Source of the DNA: Mycoplasmopsis fermentans PG18
GTDB taxonomy: Bacteria; Bacillota_I; Bacilli_A; Mycoplasmatales; Metamycoplasmataceae
Direction of reading: 5' to 3'
Assembly: GCF_000209735.1 (NCBI RefSeq)
Contig: NC_021002.1
Span: 453,837-517,836 of the forward strand
DNA length: 64,000 nt
Shown: in pieces, positions 10,179-21,395 of the stretch
Layout of the letters: every line of letters begins with the position of its first letter
Position numbering within the stretch: position 1 is the stretch's first letter
Made by a program: the position numbers and the translations under genes
The notes under the pieces: model-generated
The model's database searches: none
The model's input: only the letters and a program-made list of their open reading frames with translations
Told to the model about the DNA's origin: nothing

Positions 10179-11927
10179 ATGAAAATACAAGTAGACAAGT
10201 TACTTAATCATACAACAAGTCACCTTTTAGGTGCCGCAGTTGAAAAACTTTATCCAGAAGTTAAATTAGGTTTTGGACCTGCAACCGAAGAAGGTTTTTA
10301 CTATGATTTCGAATTTAAAGAACCTTTAAGTGTTAATGAATTAAGTAAGATTGAAAAGTTAATGAAAAAATTAGCAAGCAGGAATCTGGTAACTATTCAA
10401 ATTCCTGAAAAAGATTATGACTTTAAAAACAAACCATATAAAAAAGAACTATATGATGAATTAAAAGCACAAGGCAAAAAGATTACTTTTTATGCTCTTC
10501 AAGATCCTCTTAATAAAGAAATAATATTTAAAGATTTATGTGCTGGTGGTCATGTTGAAAGTACAAAAGTTATTAAAAACTTTAAACTTTTAAGTATTGC
10601 TGGAGCTTACTGAAGAGGTAACAGTGACAATATCCAATTAACAAGAATTTATGGAACAAGTTGAAGCAAAAAAGAAGAATTGGATAACTATTTAGCAATA
10701 TTAGCTGATAGAAAAGAAAGAGACCACAGAAAGCTTGGTAAAGAAATGAAAATTTTTGCTATGCATCCTTTATGCGGCCAAGGTTTTCCAATTTGACTTG
10801 AAGATGGAATGTACATTCATAATGAAATTAAAAACTTAGTATTAAAAATGGACCGTAAATATGGATTTACTGAAGTTTTAACTCCACACTTTGGTTCAGA
10901 AGACTTATACAAAACCAGTGGTCATTTAGCTCACTATAAAGATGATATGTTTGCACCATTAGTTATTGAAAACGAAAGATTGATTCCTCGTCCAATGACT
11001 TGTCCTCACCACATTGTGTGTTATAACTTAGAAAAAAGATCATATCGTGATTTACCAATTAGATATTCAGAACAAAGTCAACTTTATCGTTATGAAAAAT
11101 CAGGTGCTTTAACAGGACTTGAACGTGTTAGAGGAATGCTTTTAACTGAAGGTCACTTATTTGTTAGAGAAGATCAAATTGAACAAGAAATTAAAAGTAT
11201 GTATCAATTAATTGAAGAAACATTAAAAATTTTCAATATTGATATTAGCTATATTTCACTTTCACTTCGTGATAAAAATGACAAAGAAAAATACTTTAAT
11301 GACAATAAAATGTGAAATAGCGCTGAAAAAATGCTTAAAAAAGCTCTTGATGATATGGGAGTTAAGTATACAACCGTTGTTGGTGAAGCTGCTTTTTATG
11401 GACCAAAAATTGATATTCAAATTGACACAGCACTAGGCCATGAAATTACTGTTTCAACCATACAATTAGACTTTTTACAACCTAAAAACTTTGATATTAC
11501 TTATACAGATAAAAATGGTAAAGAAGCAAGACCGGTTATGATTCACCGTGGTTTAATCGGAACTTATGAAAGATTTGTTGCTATTTTACTTGAACAAACT
11601 AAAGGTAACTTACCATTCTGATTAGCGCCAAAACAAATTACAATTATCCCTGTTAATTTAAATGAAAATTTAGATTACTCTAGAAATATTTTCAATAGAT
11701 TATGAAATTGTAATTTCAGAGTCAAGATTGATGATCGTGATGAAAGATTAAATAAAAAAATTCGTGAGGCTCAAATGTCAAAATCAAAATACCAAGTGAT
11801 TTTGGGGGCTAATGAAGAAAAAGACAAAACAATTTCTTATCGTGAATATGGTAAAGAAGATACAAAAACTGTGACAGTTGAAGAATTTATCAACATTCTT
11901 ACAAAATTAAGAAATAACTATGAATAG
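10179..11927 (+). CDS. thrS: Threonyl-tRNA synthetase without TGS domain (582 aa)
   Basis: Class II synthetase for tRNA-Thr. It begins directly with the editing domain ([11 protein letters not shown], then CAGGH), so the N-terminal TGS domain of E. coli ThrS is absent, as in other mollicutes. The catalytic core has motif 2 around RPMTCPHH and [12 protein letters not shown], and motif 3 at [15 protein letters not shown]. The C-terminal anticodon-binding domain is complete (ITIIPVNL...[20 protein letters not shown]). Five or more Trp are UGA. The stop overlaps the next ATG by 8 nt. Confidence 0.95.
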
Positions 11928-12387
11928 TAAACAAAAGAAAAAAGAAGTTAAAACATGAAGACCATTAGTCAATGTATTATTTACATTGCTCTTTTGTGTT
12001 GTTTTTCCTTTTGTTTGATGATTATTTGCAACTGTTGATTATCATAATCAAAAAATTACAAATTTAGCAATTTGTATTTCGGTAATTGTTATCTATTCAC
12101 TTTTAATAATAGGATTAAATATTTTGCTTCATTATTTTAAAGTTTTAAATATTAGAAGTTATAACTTTAATATTCCAATTCTTTCAGTTTTCTTGTGAAT
12201 TATTTTAACTTCATACATATCTAAATTTAATATTTATGCTCGTGTTGGAGTAGCTATTGCAGTAGTAGTTGTAATTACTTTAATAGTTAACTTTACAACA
12301 GGTAAAATTGAAGATAATATGGAGAAAAAAGCTAAACAATTAGAAGAAGAAAAACTTAAAAAAGAAATTGAGGATTTGAACAAATAA
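11920..12387 (+). CDS. Four-helix membrane protein (155 aa)
   Basis: Starts inside the end of thrS (8-nt overlap), so it is translationally coupled. There are four predicted membrane segments: about 19-36 (LFTLLFCVVFPFVWWLF), 48-65, 84-100 and 104-122, followed by a charged coiled-coil-like tail (EEEKLKKEIEDLNK). The first helix and flanking stretch use UGA for four Trp. No family is recognised. Confidence 0.75.
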
Positions 12388-12389
12388 TA

Positions 12390-12400
12390 CTATAAAACAG
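12390..12400. repeat. Dispersed motif copy, TACTATAAAACAGTA
   Basis: Exact copy of CTATAAAACAG flanked by TA on both sides that extends the inverted repeat. It sits immediately after the membrane-protein stop. See the finding on this motif for all copies. Confidence 0.6.
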
Positions 12401-12482
12401 TACTATAGGTAAATTCTAATAAAAAAATTATCAATAAATAAAACTAATTTATAATATTATTAATTAGTAGAGGAGTTTAGTA

Positions 12483-13010
12483 ATGAAAAAAATAATCTGT
12501 GTTATTGACATGCTTGAAGGTTTTTGCAATGAAGGCGCTTTGGCAAGTCCAATAGTTAAAAAAATAATACCTAATATTGAAAAAGTATTAAAAGACAATA
12601 AAAAAGAAGACAATTTATTTATTTGCGATAGTCATAATACTTTTGATTTGGAGATGAAACAATATCCACTTCATTGCCTTAAAGACACAAAAGAGGCTGA
12701 AATTGTTAAGGAATTAAAACCTTATGTTAAAAGTGTTTTAGAAAAAAATTCAACTAATGCATTTCATCTTTTTGACAAAAAACTAATTGAAAAATATGAT
12801 CAATTTGTTTTGACTGGTTGTTGCACAGATATTTGTGTTTTACAATTTGCTTTGAGTTTAAAAACATATTTAAATGAAAATAGAATTGATAAAAAAGTTA
12901 TTGTTTTAAAAGATGCTGTTGCCACATTTGATGCTCCAGGACATAATGCTCAACAATTTCACAATTTCACCTTAAACTTAATGGCTAATGCAGGCATTGA
13001 AATTCAATAA
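12483..13010 (+). CDS. Isochorismatase-family cysteine hydrolase, nicotinamidase-like (175 aa)
   Basis: Compact alpha/beta hydrolase with the isochorismatase fold. IICVIDMLEGFCNEGAL carries the catalytic Asp, a DSHNTFDLEMKQYPLHC region contributes the metal/substrate side, and VLTGCCTDICVLQFAL carries the nucleophile Cys. Nicotinamidase (NAD salvage) is the most likely activity but other amidases share the fold. The start follows GAGGAG. An Smr-domain gene follows after 2 nt. Confidence 0.8.
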   Translation: MKKIICVIDMLEGFCNEGALASPIVKKIIPNIEKVLKDNKKEDNLFICDSHNTFDLEMKQYPLHCLKDTKEAEIVKELKPYVKSVLEKNSTNAFHLFDKKLIEKYDQFVLTGCCTDICVLQFALSLKTYLNENRIDKKVIVLKDAVATFDAPGHNAQQFHNFTLNLMANAGIEIQ

Positions 13011-13012
13011 TT

Positions 13013-13294
13013 ATGACTAAAACAATTGATTTACATAAATTAAATGTTGAACAAGCTACTTCAAAAGTTATTTTAGCTTTAAGTGAAGCCCAAGAGAAAA
13101 AACTTACTTCTTTAGAAATAATAACTGGTTATGGTAGTGGTGCTCTCAGAGCAAGAACTCTAGAATTACTAGAATCTGAAAATTTAACTTATATTGAAGA
13201 AGGACCAATGGTAATTGTTTATTTTTTTAATAATAATGAAGATGAAAACGATGATAATTTTTCAGATATAGAATATCAAAAGAAGTTCCAATAA
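13013..13294 (+). CDS. Smr-domain protein (93 aa)
   Basis: Stand-alone Smr domain, the nuclease-like domain found at the end of MutS2. The start has DLHKLNVEQA (DLHG-type motif) and the middle has IITGYGSGALRA (TGxGxG motif). It ends in an acidic tail (NEDENDDNFSDIE). Related domains cleave or bind branched DNA or collided-ribosome mRNA; which applies here cannot be told. Translated right behind the cysteine hydrolase. Confidence 0.85.
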   Translation: MTKTIDLHKLNVEQATSKVILALSEAQEKKLTSLEIITGYGSGALRARTLELLESENLTYIEEGPMVIVYFFNNNEDENDDNFSDIEYQKKFQ

Positions 13295-13332
13295 AAGTGG
13301 GATTTCTTTTTATTTAATTAAAAAGCAAAATA

Positions 13333-13364
13333 AAAATAGCTTGTTAGGCTATTTACTATTTTTT
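13333..13364. terminator. Bidirectional terminator
   Basis: AAATAGC and GCTATTT are separated by TTGTTAG, with A and T runs on either side. It separates the convergent Smr gene and the membrane-protein gene, and overlaps the stop codon of the latter. Confidence 0.6.
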
Positions 13365-14662
13365 GATTGTGTTTGATTATTTTCCTGATTATTATCTTTA
13401 TTTTGTTCTTTTTCACCTTCAAAAGTTAAATCACTTTCTAAAGGCTTGTTGACAATTTCTTCTTTGACTGATATTTCAAGTCCAAAAGGAACTAATAATT
13501 GTAAAGCTAAGTATATTAAATAAAAGTCATCCATTAATTTATTTGTTAAGGTTTCAATAATATCTTCTTTATTAATGGTTTTGGCTTCAAAGATTAAATC
13601 AATTAATTCAAAAGGAATGTCAAATCAAATAAATGCTTCTGTATTTCTAATTAAGAATGATAAATTATTTAATAAATATTTTTTATTCGCTTTAGTGTTA
13701 GGAACACTAATTTGGCTAATAGTCAATTCATTGAAAATTTCATTTAAGAATTCTAAATTATTTTTTTGATCTAATCAAGCTTTTAAAACAGCATGATTAT
13801 TTGATTTAAGTAAAAGTTTTTCGTAAGCTTTTGGTAATTCAACGCTTGTGTAATCACTTGGTGTATAGAAGTTATCTTTATCAAAGAATGACACATTTAC
13901 TTCGGGATTTAGTTCTCTAAGTTTAACGGCAATTCCGAAGCGTTTAACACTTAGTTTTTGTTCGATTAATTGTCCATATGTTCTGCTTTTAGCTTTAATT
14001 AATTGTTTCTTAAGTTTATGATTAATTGAGGCTAAATCATGTCAAATGTTGCCTTCGTAGTAAACATTTTGCATCTTTAAATATTGGTTATCAGTTAAAG
14101 CTTCATATTGTTCATATTTTTTATGGATTGGAGCAAAACCAAATTCAAAATTTTTGAAATTATGTGTGTTTTTATAAAAATTGATTAAGTCATAATTTTT
14201 GTGAATTTTGTTATTTTCATCAACGATATTTTCTTTGTAACCAAGAGTAAAGAAGTTAAATAATTTTTTGATTAATTTATATTTATCAAATTTGGTAATA
14301 ACATCTTTCAGCACATATTTTTTAGCTTTTTGTCCTATTAAAAGAACAATTAAGCCAGGGATAGTTAAAGTTAATGAAATACCAAATAGCATGCCAAAGA
14401 ATCATTCACTATTGTTTTCGAAAAATGTTTCTTTTTTGCGAAAGTAAAGAGCAAAAAGGGCAATGGTTGTTATTAATAATAAAAGACCTAATAAAAATAT
14501 TCCAACGCCACTTCATAAACCGCCTTTAGCTCAATTAATCCTTTTGCTTTTCTTTTTATCAGCATAATAATTATTAATTAATTGAGTAGTTAATTTGTTT
14601 ATTGTTGGACGTTTAGAACGAATAAAAGCTTCTTTTGAAATTAACTTATTTGATACTGACAT
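13349..14662 (-). CDS. Membrane protein with large cytoplasmic domain (437 aa)
   Basis: Two strong membrane segments lie at about residues 47-72 (GGLWSGVGIFLLGLLLLITT) and 86-108 (FFGMLFGISLTLTIPGLIVL), with a short loop between. They are followed by a roughly 320-residue hydrophilic domain rich in Lys, Asn and aromatic residues, and an acidic Gln/Asn-rich tail. Four internal UGA(Trp) codons were read through and the frame is otherwise open. No family recognised. It has a weak start context and no visible operon partner. Confidence 0.7.
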
Positions 14663-14788
14663 TTGACCTCATTTCTATACGTATTATTATAATATTAATT
14701 ATTTAATTTATTTATTATTTTGTTGTTTTTAGTATAAAAAACTTTTGCCTAAGCAAAAGTCAAAAATGGTAATTTTATTAATGTATAT

Positions 14789-15457
14789 TTAGTACCCTTC
14801 TTTTGAAGATTTACCTTCAACAATGGCAACTGAACGGCTTGTTCCGAAACGGTTTGCGCCAGCTTAAGCCATGTTGATCATGTCATCTTTGTTGCTGATT
14901 CCACCAGCAGCTTTGATTAATAATTTGTCTCCACAAACACTTTTCATGATTTTAACATCTTCAAGTGTTGCGCCTCTTGTTGAGAAACCTGTTGAAGTTT
15001 TAATGAATTCAGCATCAGAAGCCATAACGATTTCAGTAGCTTTTCTAATTTCAGCTTCTGTTAATAAAGCTGTTTCAATAATAACTTTTAAAACATGTTT
15101 GCCGCATGCTTTTTTAACCGCTTTAATGTCTTCTAAAACATAGTCATAGTCACCCATTTTCATTTTTCCAATTTGAATAACCATGTCAATTTCATCAGCA
15201 CCAGCTTTAATAGCTTCTTTAGCTTCAAATGCCTTAGCACTTGTAAGCATAGCACCTAAAGGGAAACCAATAACTGATGTAATTCCAATGTTTGTTTTAG
15301 TTAATTTTTCTTTGCAGTATGCAACTCATGATGAATTAACACAAACAGTTTTGAAGTCATATTTCTTGGATTCATCTAATAAATTATCAATTTCTTTATT
15401 TGTCGCATCAGCTTTTAAATAAGTGTGATCAATCATTTTGTTGTAATTAATTTGCAT
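14789..15457 (-). pseudogene. deoC: Deoxyribose-phosphate aldolase with premature TAA stop
   Basis: DeoC splits deoxyribose-5-phosphate into acetaldehyde and glyceraldehyde-3-phosphate, the last step of the deo pathway. The frame carries DHTYLKAD, the Schiff-base Lys region (EFIKTSTGFSTRGAT) and LIKAAGGISNKDDM. An in-frame TAA then follows at 14864-14866, after 197 codons. The same frame continues without break with AGANRFGTSRSVAIVEGK to a natural TAA at 14789, exactly the conserved end of DeoC (222 aa in all). The lost tail includes the GTSR phosphate-binding loop, so the truncated product is probably inactive. Third gene of the deoD-deoA-deoC operon. Confidence 0.85.
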
Positions 15458-15479
15458 AATTTTTTCTCCTAATTTTTTA

Positions 15480-16775
15480 TTATTTCAACTTAGCAATTAT
15501 AATCTTATTTTCAACTTTTGAATTGCCAATTTTGTAACCTGTTTCTAATTCTTTAACTAAATTCTTGTCAATCGGATTTGAAGAATAAAGAGTAAATAGT
15601 TTTTGCCCTTTAGTTACTTTATGATTTGTTTTAGCGTGAAGAGTAATTCCTGCTTCAAAGTCAATACTATCTTCTTTTTTAGCACGGCCGGCGCCAAGTT
15701 TCATAGCTATAATACCGAAAACTAATGAGTCAAAAATATCTAAGTAACCATCTTTAGCAGCAACAATATCTAAAGAATGTTTTGGACTTCAAAATTTAGG
15801 ATCTTGTAATGCTTTAACATCACCACCTTGAAGTTTGACAAATTCATAGAATTTTTCAAGGTCTTTGCCATTTTTAATAACTTCTTCAACTTTTTTAAGC
15901 CCTTCAGCATGAGACTTAACTAATTTGGCTTGTTCTAAAATAGTTGCGCATGAAGAATAAACTAATTCATTGAAATCTTCTGGACCTTTGCCTTGAAGAG
16001 TTCAAATAGCTTCTAAAACTTCATTTTTGTTTCCAATTTCACAACCAATTGGACGGTTCATGTTGGTAATTTCTGCACGAACATCAACGTTTAATTCTTT
16101 ACCAATTGAAATCATAGTTTTAGCTAATTCTTTAGCTTGGTCTTCATTTTTCATGAAGGCGCCTTTACCGCATTTAACATCTAATAAAATAGCATTTGAA
16201 CCTGTAGCTAATTTTTTAGACATAATACTTGAAGCAATAAGAGGAATTGAGTTAACACAAGCAGTAACATCTCTTAAAGCATAAAGTTTTTTATCAGCTG
16301 GTACTAATTCTTTTGATTGAACAATAACTGAAATATTATGTTTTTTAACTTGTTCAATAAATTGACGTTCAGTTAATTCAACATGAAATCCTGGAATAGA
16401 TTCAAGTTTATCAATTGTTCCACCAGTGTGGCCTAAACCTCTACCACTCATTTTCGCTACTGGAGCACCTAAAGCGGCACAAATAGGAGCAACTGCTAAA
16501 GTAGTTTTATCTCCAACTCCACCTGTTGAGTGTTTATCAACTTTAATCCCTGGAATTTCACTTAAATCAATAACTTCACCTGAGTGCATCATGGTTTTAG
16601 TAAAAGTTGCTAATTCTTTTTTTGCCATTCCTTGGAACATAACTGCCATTATAAAAGCAGCCATTTGGTAATCAGGTGTATTACCTGATACATAAGAAGT
16701 AATTAAGAATTCAATTTCTTGAGTTGTTAATTCTTTACCTTCTCTTTTCTTTTCGATTAAATCAACGACACGCAT
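15480..16775 (-). CDS. deoA: Pyrimidine-nucleoside (thymidine) phosphorylase (431 aa)
   Basis: Phosphorolyses thymidine, deoxyuridine or uridine to base and (deoxy)ribose-1-phosphate. The glycosyltransferase family 3 hallmarks are complete: [39 protein letters not shown] (phosphate and nucleoside binding), [20 protein letters not shown] and [11 protein letters not shown]. Two UGA(Trp) codons lie near residue 258 and at 'PKFW'. Length is normal. It starts 13 nt behind deoD and is followed 22 nt later by the broken deoC. Confidence 0.95.
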
Positions 16776-16788
16776 TATTTAACCTCCC

Positions 16789-17493
16789 TTATTTTGCAAC
16801 ACCTAAAGCAATTTCCATCATGTTTTTGAAAGCTGTTTGTCTTTCTTCGGGTGTTGTTTCGTCATTTGTAATTAAGTTGTCACTAACTGTTAAAAGACAT
16901 GCTGCATTTTTACCTAATTTTTCAGCATTAGTAAATAAAGCATATGATTCCATTTCAACACAAAGCGCATGTGTTTCATCGATTCTTTGTTGAAGAGGAA
17001 CTGATGAATAGAATACATCTGAAGAGTGTACACGGCCTAAAGTTAATTTAATGTTCAAATTTTTAGCCACTTTTTCAATTTCTTTATTTAATTTAGCACT
17101 AGGTAAAGCTACATGGCTTTTGTCTCCTAAAACTAAACGACGATAACTAGCACCATCTGCATAAGCTTCAGTTGCTAAAATCGTTTCATATAGTTTGATT
17201 TCTTTTTTGTATGAACCAGTTGTACCGATTCTAATAATGTTATCTACATTGTAGAATTTGAATAATTCATATGAATAGATCCCAATTGATGGACAACCCA
17301 TTCCACTTCCAGCGATTGTTACTGGACGACCTTTATATGTACCTGTATACATGTACATGTTTCTGACAGTATTAACAAGTCTATATCCTTTGTCTAAAAA
17401 TGTTTCAGCAATAAATTTAGCTCTTAAAGGATCTCCTGGCATTAAAACTGTCTTAGCAATATCACCTTCTTTGGCATTAATGTGTGGTGTCAT
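16789..17493 (-). CDS. deoD: Purine-nucleoside phosphorylase DeoD (234 aa)
   Basis: Cleaves purine (deoxy)nucleosides with phosphate. DeoD-type trimer/hexamer family: TPHINAKEGDIAKTVLMPGDP at the start, GSGMGCPSIGIYSYELF, IRIGTTGSYKK and the C-terminal EMESYALFTNA with the substrate-binding Glu-Met-Glu, then LTVSDNLITNDETTPEERQT. First gene of the deo operon. Direct repeats of TTTCAAGT bracket a TATAAA about 50 nt upstream. Confidence 0.96.
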   Translation of the reverse strand: MTPHINAKEGDIAKTVLMPGDPLRAKFIAETFLDKGYRLVNTVRNMYMYTGTYKGRPVTIAGSGMGCPSIGIYSYELFKFYNVDNIIRIGTTGSYKKEIKLYETILATEAYADGASYRRLVLGDKSHVALPSAKLNKEIEKVAKNLNIKLTLGRVHSSDVFYSSVPLQQRIDETHALCVEMESYALFTNAEKLGKNAACLLTVSDNLITNDETTPEERQTAFKNMMEIALGVAK

Positions 17494-17882
17494 AAAATCT
17501 CCTTAAATTAATGTTAAATAAGTACTTTCAAGTTTGGTTTATATTTAATTTCAAGTACATTATTGGACATCAACTAATAGAAATCTGATAAAGTGCGATT
17601 TAAGTAGTATTAGCGATTTAGCTTAATATTTTCTATATTAAACATCCGGTTATAATTTTAACATATATTAAATTTAAAATATATAAATATCACTATTAGA
17701 GCTATTTATTTGATTTTTTTAAGCTAAAGGTGTCATTTTTTCATATTTTAGTTGCCTAAAAAATACAAAAATAAAAATATTTTCATATTTGTTAATTATC
17801 AGGCTAAATAATATTTTTATTTAGAAACTACTTTTTATATAATTAGTTAGATATTTAGATACTTTTTTTGTCGAGGTGAATT
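17494..17882. other. 388-nt divergent intergenic region, deoD and pfkA promoters
   Basis: No ORF. On the deoD side two direct repeats TTTCAAGT (17526-17533 and 17549-17556) flank a minus-strand TATAAA, possibly an operator. On the pfkA side a TATAAT lies at 17838-17843, 40 nt before the ATG. The middle is plain AT-rich sequence in which I see nothing else. Confidence 0.4.
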
Positions 17883-18875
17883 ATGAAAAAAATTAAGAGA
17901 ATTGCTATTCTAACTTCAGGTGGCGATGCTCCTGGAATGAATAGTGCAATTAGAGCAGCAGCTAAAATGGCTCGTAGTCGTGGAATTGAAACATTTTTAG
18001 TATATGAAGGTTACAAAGGATTAGTTGATGATAATATTGTGCCTTCAACAAAAATTGATTTAGATTTCTTTAACAGTCGTGGAGGCACTTGTATTTATTC
18101 AGCAAGGTATCCTCAATTTAAAGATCCAGAAATTCGTGAAATTGCTATTAAAAATTTAAACAAACGTAAAATTGATGCTTTGATAGTTATTGGTGGTGAT
18201 GGTTCTTATGCAGGAGCACAATTATTACATGAAAAAGGAATTAAAACTATTGGACTTCCAGGGACAATTGATAATGATATAGCTTCAAGTGATTTTACTA
18301 TTGGCTATGATACAGCTTTAAATACAGTTGTTAGATGTATTGACCAAATTAGAGATACAGCAGCAAGTCATAAAAGAATTATGATTATTGAAGTTATGGG
18401 TAATAACTGTGGTGACTTAGCATTACACACAGGACTTGCAACAGGGGCAGAAGTTATTGCAACAAGTGAATACCGTCTTGATGAAAAAGAAATAGTTAAA
18501 ACTTGTGTTGAATTAACTACAAATGCTAAACCTGTTAGAAGAAATATTACAATAGTTGTTAGTGAAAAATTATATAACATTAAACAACTAGCTAAAGACA
18601 TTGAAAAAGCAACAGGATGAGAAACTAGACCTAATGTTTTAGGACACATTCAACGTGGTGGTAATCCTTCAGCTCAAGAAAGAATTCTAGCTTCACTTTT
18701 TGGAATTAAAGCTGTTGAATGTTTACTTGAAGGTAAAAGCGGTGTGGCTATTGGAATTATTGATAATGATATTGTTGCTTCACCAATCTCAGAAGCATTA
18801 AGTATGATTAATAAATCTAAAGCTAAAGTTAGAAATAAAGCAATTAAATTTAATGAATTAAACCGTTTAGATTAA
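17883..18875 (+). CDS. pfkA: 6-phosphofructokinase (330 aa)
   Basis: ATP-dependent committed step of glycolysis. Motifs: ILTSGGDAPGMNSAIR (ATP), GGTCIYSARYP, VIGGDGSYAGA, GLPGTIDNDI with the catalytic Asp, and the effector/substrate loop GHIQRGGNPSAQER. Length matches bacterial PfkA. Only one internal UGA(Trp). Start ATG follows GAGGTGAATT. Confidence 0.97.
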
Positions 18876-18883
18876 TCAATTAT

Positions 18884-18903
18884 AATGTCATTTATTTGGC
18901 ATT
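18884..18903 (+). terminator. Terminator after pfkA
   Basis: AATGTCA/TGGCATT stem (one G-T pair) with a 6-nt loop, followed by a T-rich stretch. Confidence 0.55.
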
Positions 18904-18977
18904 ATTTTAATTTTTTAAGCAAATTTTTCATTATTTTTTTTAGAAAAATATTTAAGCTTATTTTTTGAATAATAAAC

Positions 18978-18988
18978 CTATAAAACAA
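18978..18988. repeat. Dispersed motif copy, near match CTATAAAACAA
   Basis: One mismatch from CTATAAAACAG, in the intergenic region between pfkA and the HAD hydrolase gene. Confidence 0.5.
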
Positions 18989-19101
18989 TGTTTTTGGTAA
19001 ATTACACTATTTGCTTTAAACTAAGATTTTTAAAAAAATGTTTTTGTTTTTTTAATAATAAATTATTATTATATAGGCGCATTTAGAGAAAGGGGCAAAT
19101 T

Positions 19102-19926
19102 ATGAGTCAAAAAGAAGATAAAAAACCAATAGTTTTTAGTGATGTTGATGGTACACTTTATGCTCGTGATTGTTATGTATCAAACTTCAATTTAAACATC
19201 ATTAAACAAGATAATTTAAGTTTTAATATTGCTACTGGTAATCCAATTTGTCCAAGAATGTTAAAACTTGCAAAATTAGTAGATGCTGATTATATGATTG
19301 GATCTTCAGGTGTACAAATTTATGATTACAAACATAATAAATATTTACATGAAGAATATCTTAAAGCAAGCGTAGTTAAAAAGATTTTTAAACTCTTTAA
19401 AGAAAGCAAAGTTTCAGCTGCTGCTTGAAGTAGTGATGTTTTTTATGTATTTAAAGAAGCAGATAAAGAATTCCTAAATAAAATTTATTATCGTTATGAA
19501 ACTTTTGAACAATTCGAATTATATGAAGATCAAAAAGACATTAAAAAAGTAGCCAAAATTGAAGTTTATTTTGAAAACACTCCAAATGTTGGCGATTTAA
19601 TTAAAGAACTTGAAAAACTTGATTGCCAAGTAATTGTGACACATATGAATCTTGAAATTATTTCTAAAGGAGCTTCAAAAGGAAATGCTATTCTTTGACT
19701 TCTAAAACATGTATTAAAAGGATATAACCCAGAAGAAGTTATGGTTATTGGTGACAGTGAAAATGATTATTCAATGTTCCACAAATTCAACTATTCTTAT
19801 GTTATGGATAATGCTAAAGATGAAGTTAAAGATAAAGCTAACTTTATAACCAAAGCCGTTCAAGAACATGGTTTAGGTTATGCTGTTATGGATTATTTAG
19901 AAAAATTTAACAAGAGAAATAACTAG
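19102..19926 (+). CDS. Cof-type HAD-superfamily hydrolase (274 aa)
   Basis: Probable sugar- or nucleotide-phosphate phosphatase. Motif I is FSDVDGTLY (nucleophile Asp), motif II is in the 'IATGNP' segment, motif III is the Lys in SKGASKGNAI, and motif IV is VIGDSENDYSMF, which is the Cof/HAD-IIB arrangement with a C2 cap. The substrate cannot be read from sequence. Strong Shine-Dalgarno AGAAAGGGG. A terminator follows at once. Confidence 0.88.
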
Positions 19927-19945
19927 TCAGTGTACTAGTTTTTTT
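19921..19945 (+). terminator. Terminator after HAD gene
   Basis: AACTAG/CTAGTT stem with an 8-nt loop and seven T. It overlaps the stop codon. Confidence 0.75.
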
Positions 19946-20112
19946 AATATTTTGAATATTTTTAATAAAAAATAAGCAAATTTGTCAAAAAACCTGCAAT
20001 ATTACATACTTTTTTTACAAAATTAATCAAAAATTAATCAAAATTGTTAAAAAAGTCTGTCATTATGACAAATTAATTGTATAGTTTCTTATATAAATAT
20101 AAGGAGTTGACT

Positions 20113-21318
20113 ATGACTATTGAAAGAGATAAATATTTAAATGGTCTTTTAGAATGAAAAGATAAAGACATTGTAAAAATAGTAACTGGTCCTCGAAGAA
20201 GTGGCAAAACTTTTTTATTATTTAATCTTTTTGCTTCTGAATTGTTAAAACTTGGAGTATTGAGTCAAAATATTATTCAAATAAATTTAGAACTTGAGGA
20301 AAATAAAAAACTAAGAAAAAGTCTTAATCTTTTAAACTTCATTAAAGAACAAATAATAAATGAAAACAAATATTATGTTTTAATCGATGAAATTCAAAAT
20401 GTTAAAAATTTTGAAGATTCAGTTAATTATTTATTAAATATTAAAAATGTTGATCTTTATATTACTGGCAGTAATTCTAAATTTTTATCAAGAGATATTG
20501 AAACTCAAATTAGTAGTCGAGCTACAGAAATCAAAGTTAGACCATTAACATTCAAAGAATTTTACAGTGTTAAAAAAGAATTAAACATCGATGAAGTTTT
20601 TAAAGAATATTTGACTTTTGGTGGTATGCCTTTTTTAGTTAATTTAAATTATGAAAGCAAAAAGAAATATTTAAAAGAACTTTTTGAAACTACTTATATT
20701 AATGATATAGTTGAACGCAATAAAATAAAAAGTGATGAATACTTACAAGAATTTGTTGATTTTTTAACTTCTAATGTTGGTTCATTAACTAACAATTTAA
20801 ATATCTGTAATACATATAAAACACTAAAACAAAACAATATAGCCTACTTTACTATTGATAAATATCTTAAAAATTTATCTCATACATATTTGATTGATTT
20901 AGTACAACTATTTAATTTAAAAGGAAAAAGAATAATCAAAAGATTAAACAAAATTTATTTTTATGACTTAGGAATTAGAAATTCAAGAATCGGCTACAAC
21001 AATATTAAAATCGAACATGCAATTGAAAACATTGTTTACAATGAACTAGTTATAAGAAACTATGATGTAAATATTGGTTAAATTAAAGTTAGAGAAAAAA
21101 ATAAAGATAATCAATTAATCACCAAAAACTTAGAAATAGATTTTGCGGCTTCGAAATATGGTGAAGAACTTTATGTTCAAGTAGTTGATAATTTAGAAAA
21201 TTTTGACATTTTAAAAAGAGAAATTAAACCTTTTTTAAAATTAAAAAATAATTATCCAAAATTTATTTTATATCGCACTAAAAATATTGACATTGACAAT
21301 GTAGATGGTATCAAATAA
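20113..21318 (+). pseudogene. AAA ATPase with DUF4143 nuclease-like domain, interrupted by TAA
   Basis: This frame encodes a member of the large AAA (AAA_14)/DUF4143 family. Walker A is TGPRRSGKTFLL, Walker B is YVLIDEIQN, followed by ITGSNSKFL and the arginine-containing SSRATEIKVRPLTF. The DUF4143 half then has the EHAIENIVYNEL helix. A TAA at 21079-21081 stops the frame after 322 residues. The same frame runs on with LEIDFAA and LYVQVVD, the metal-binding part of the PD-(D/E)xK-like fold, to 21318. The break therefore separates the two halves of the nuclease-like site. The family is common in mobile regions and functions are poorly known. Confidence 0.85.
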
Positions 21319-21395
21319 AAAGTATTTGTGATTTCTTATTAGAAAAATAATTATTTATATATAATTAAAAAACTTAATTTAATATAGGAGGAACT

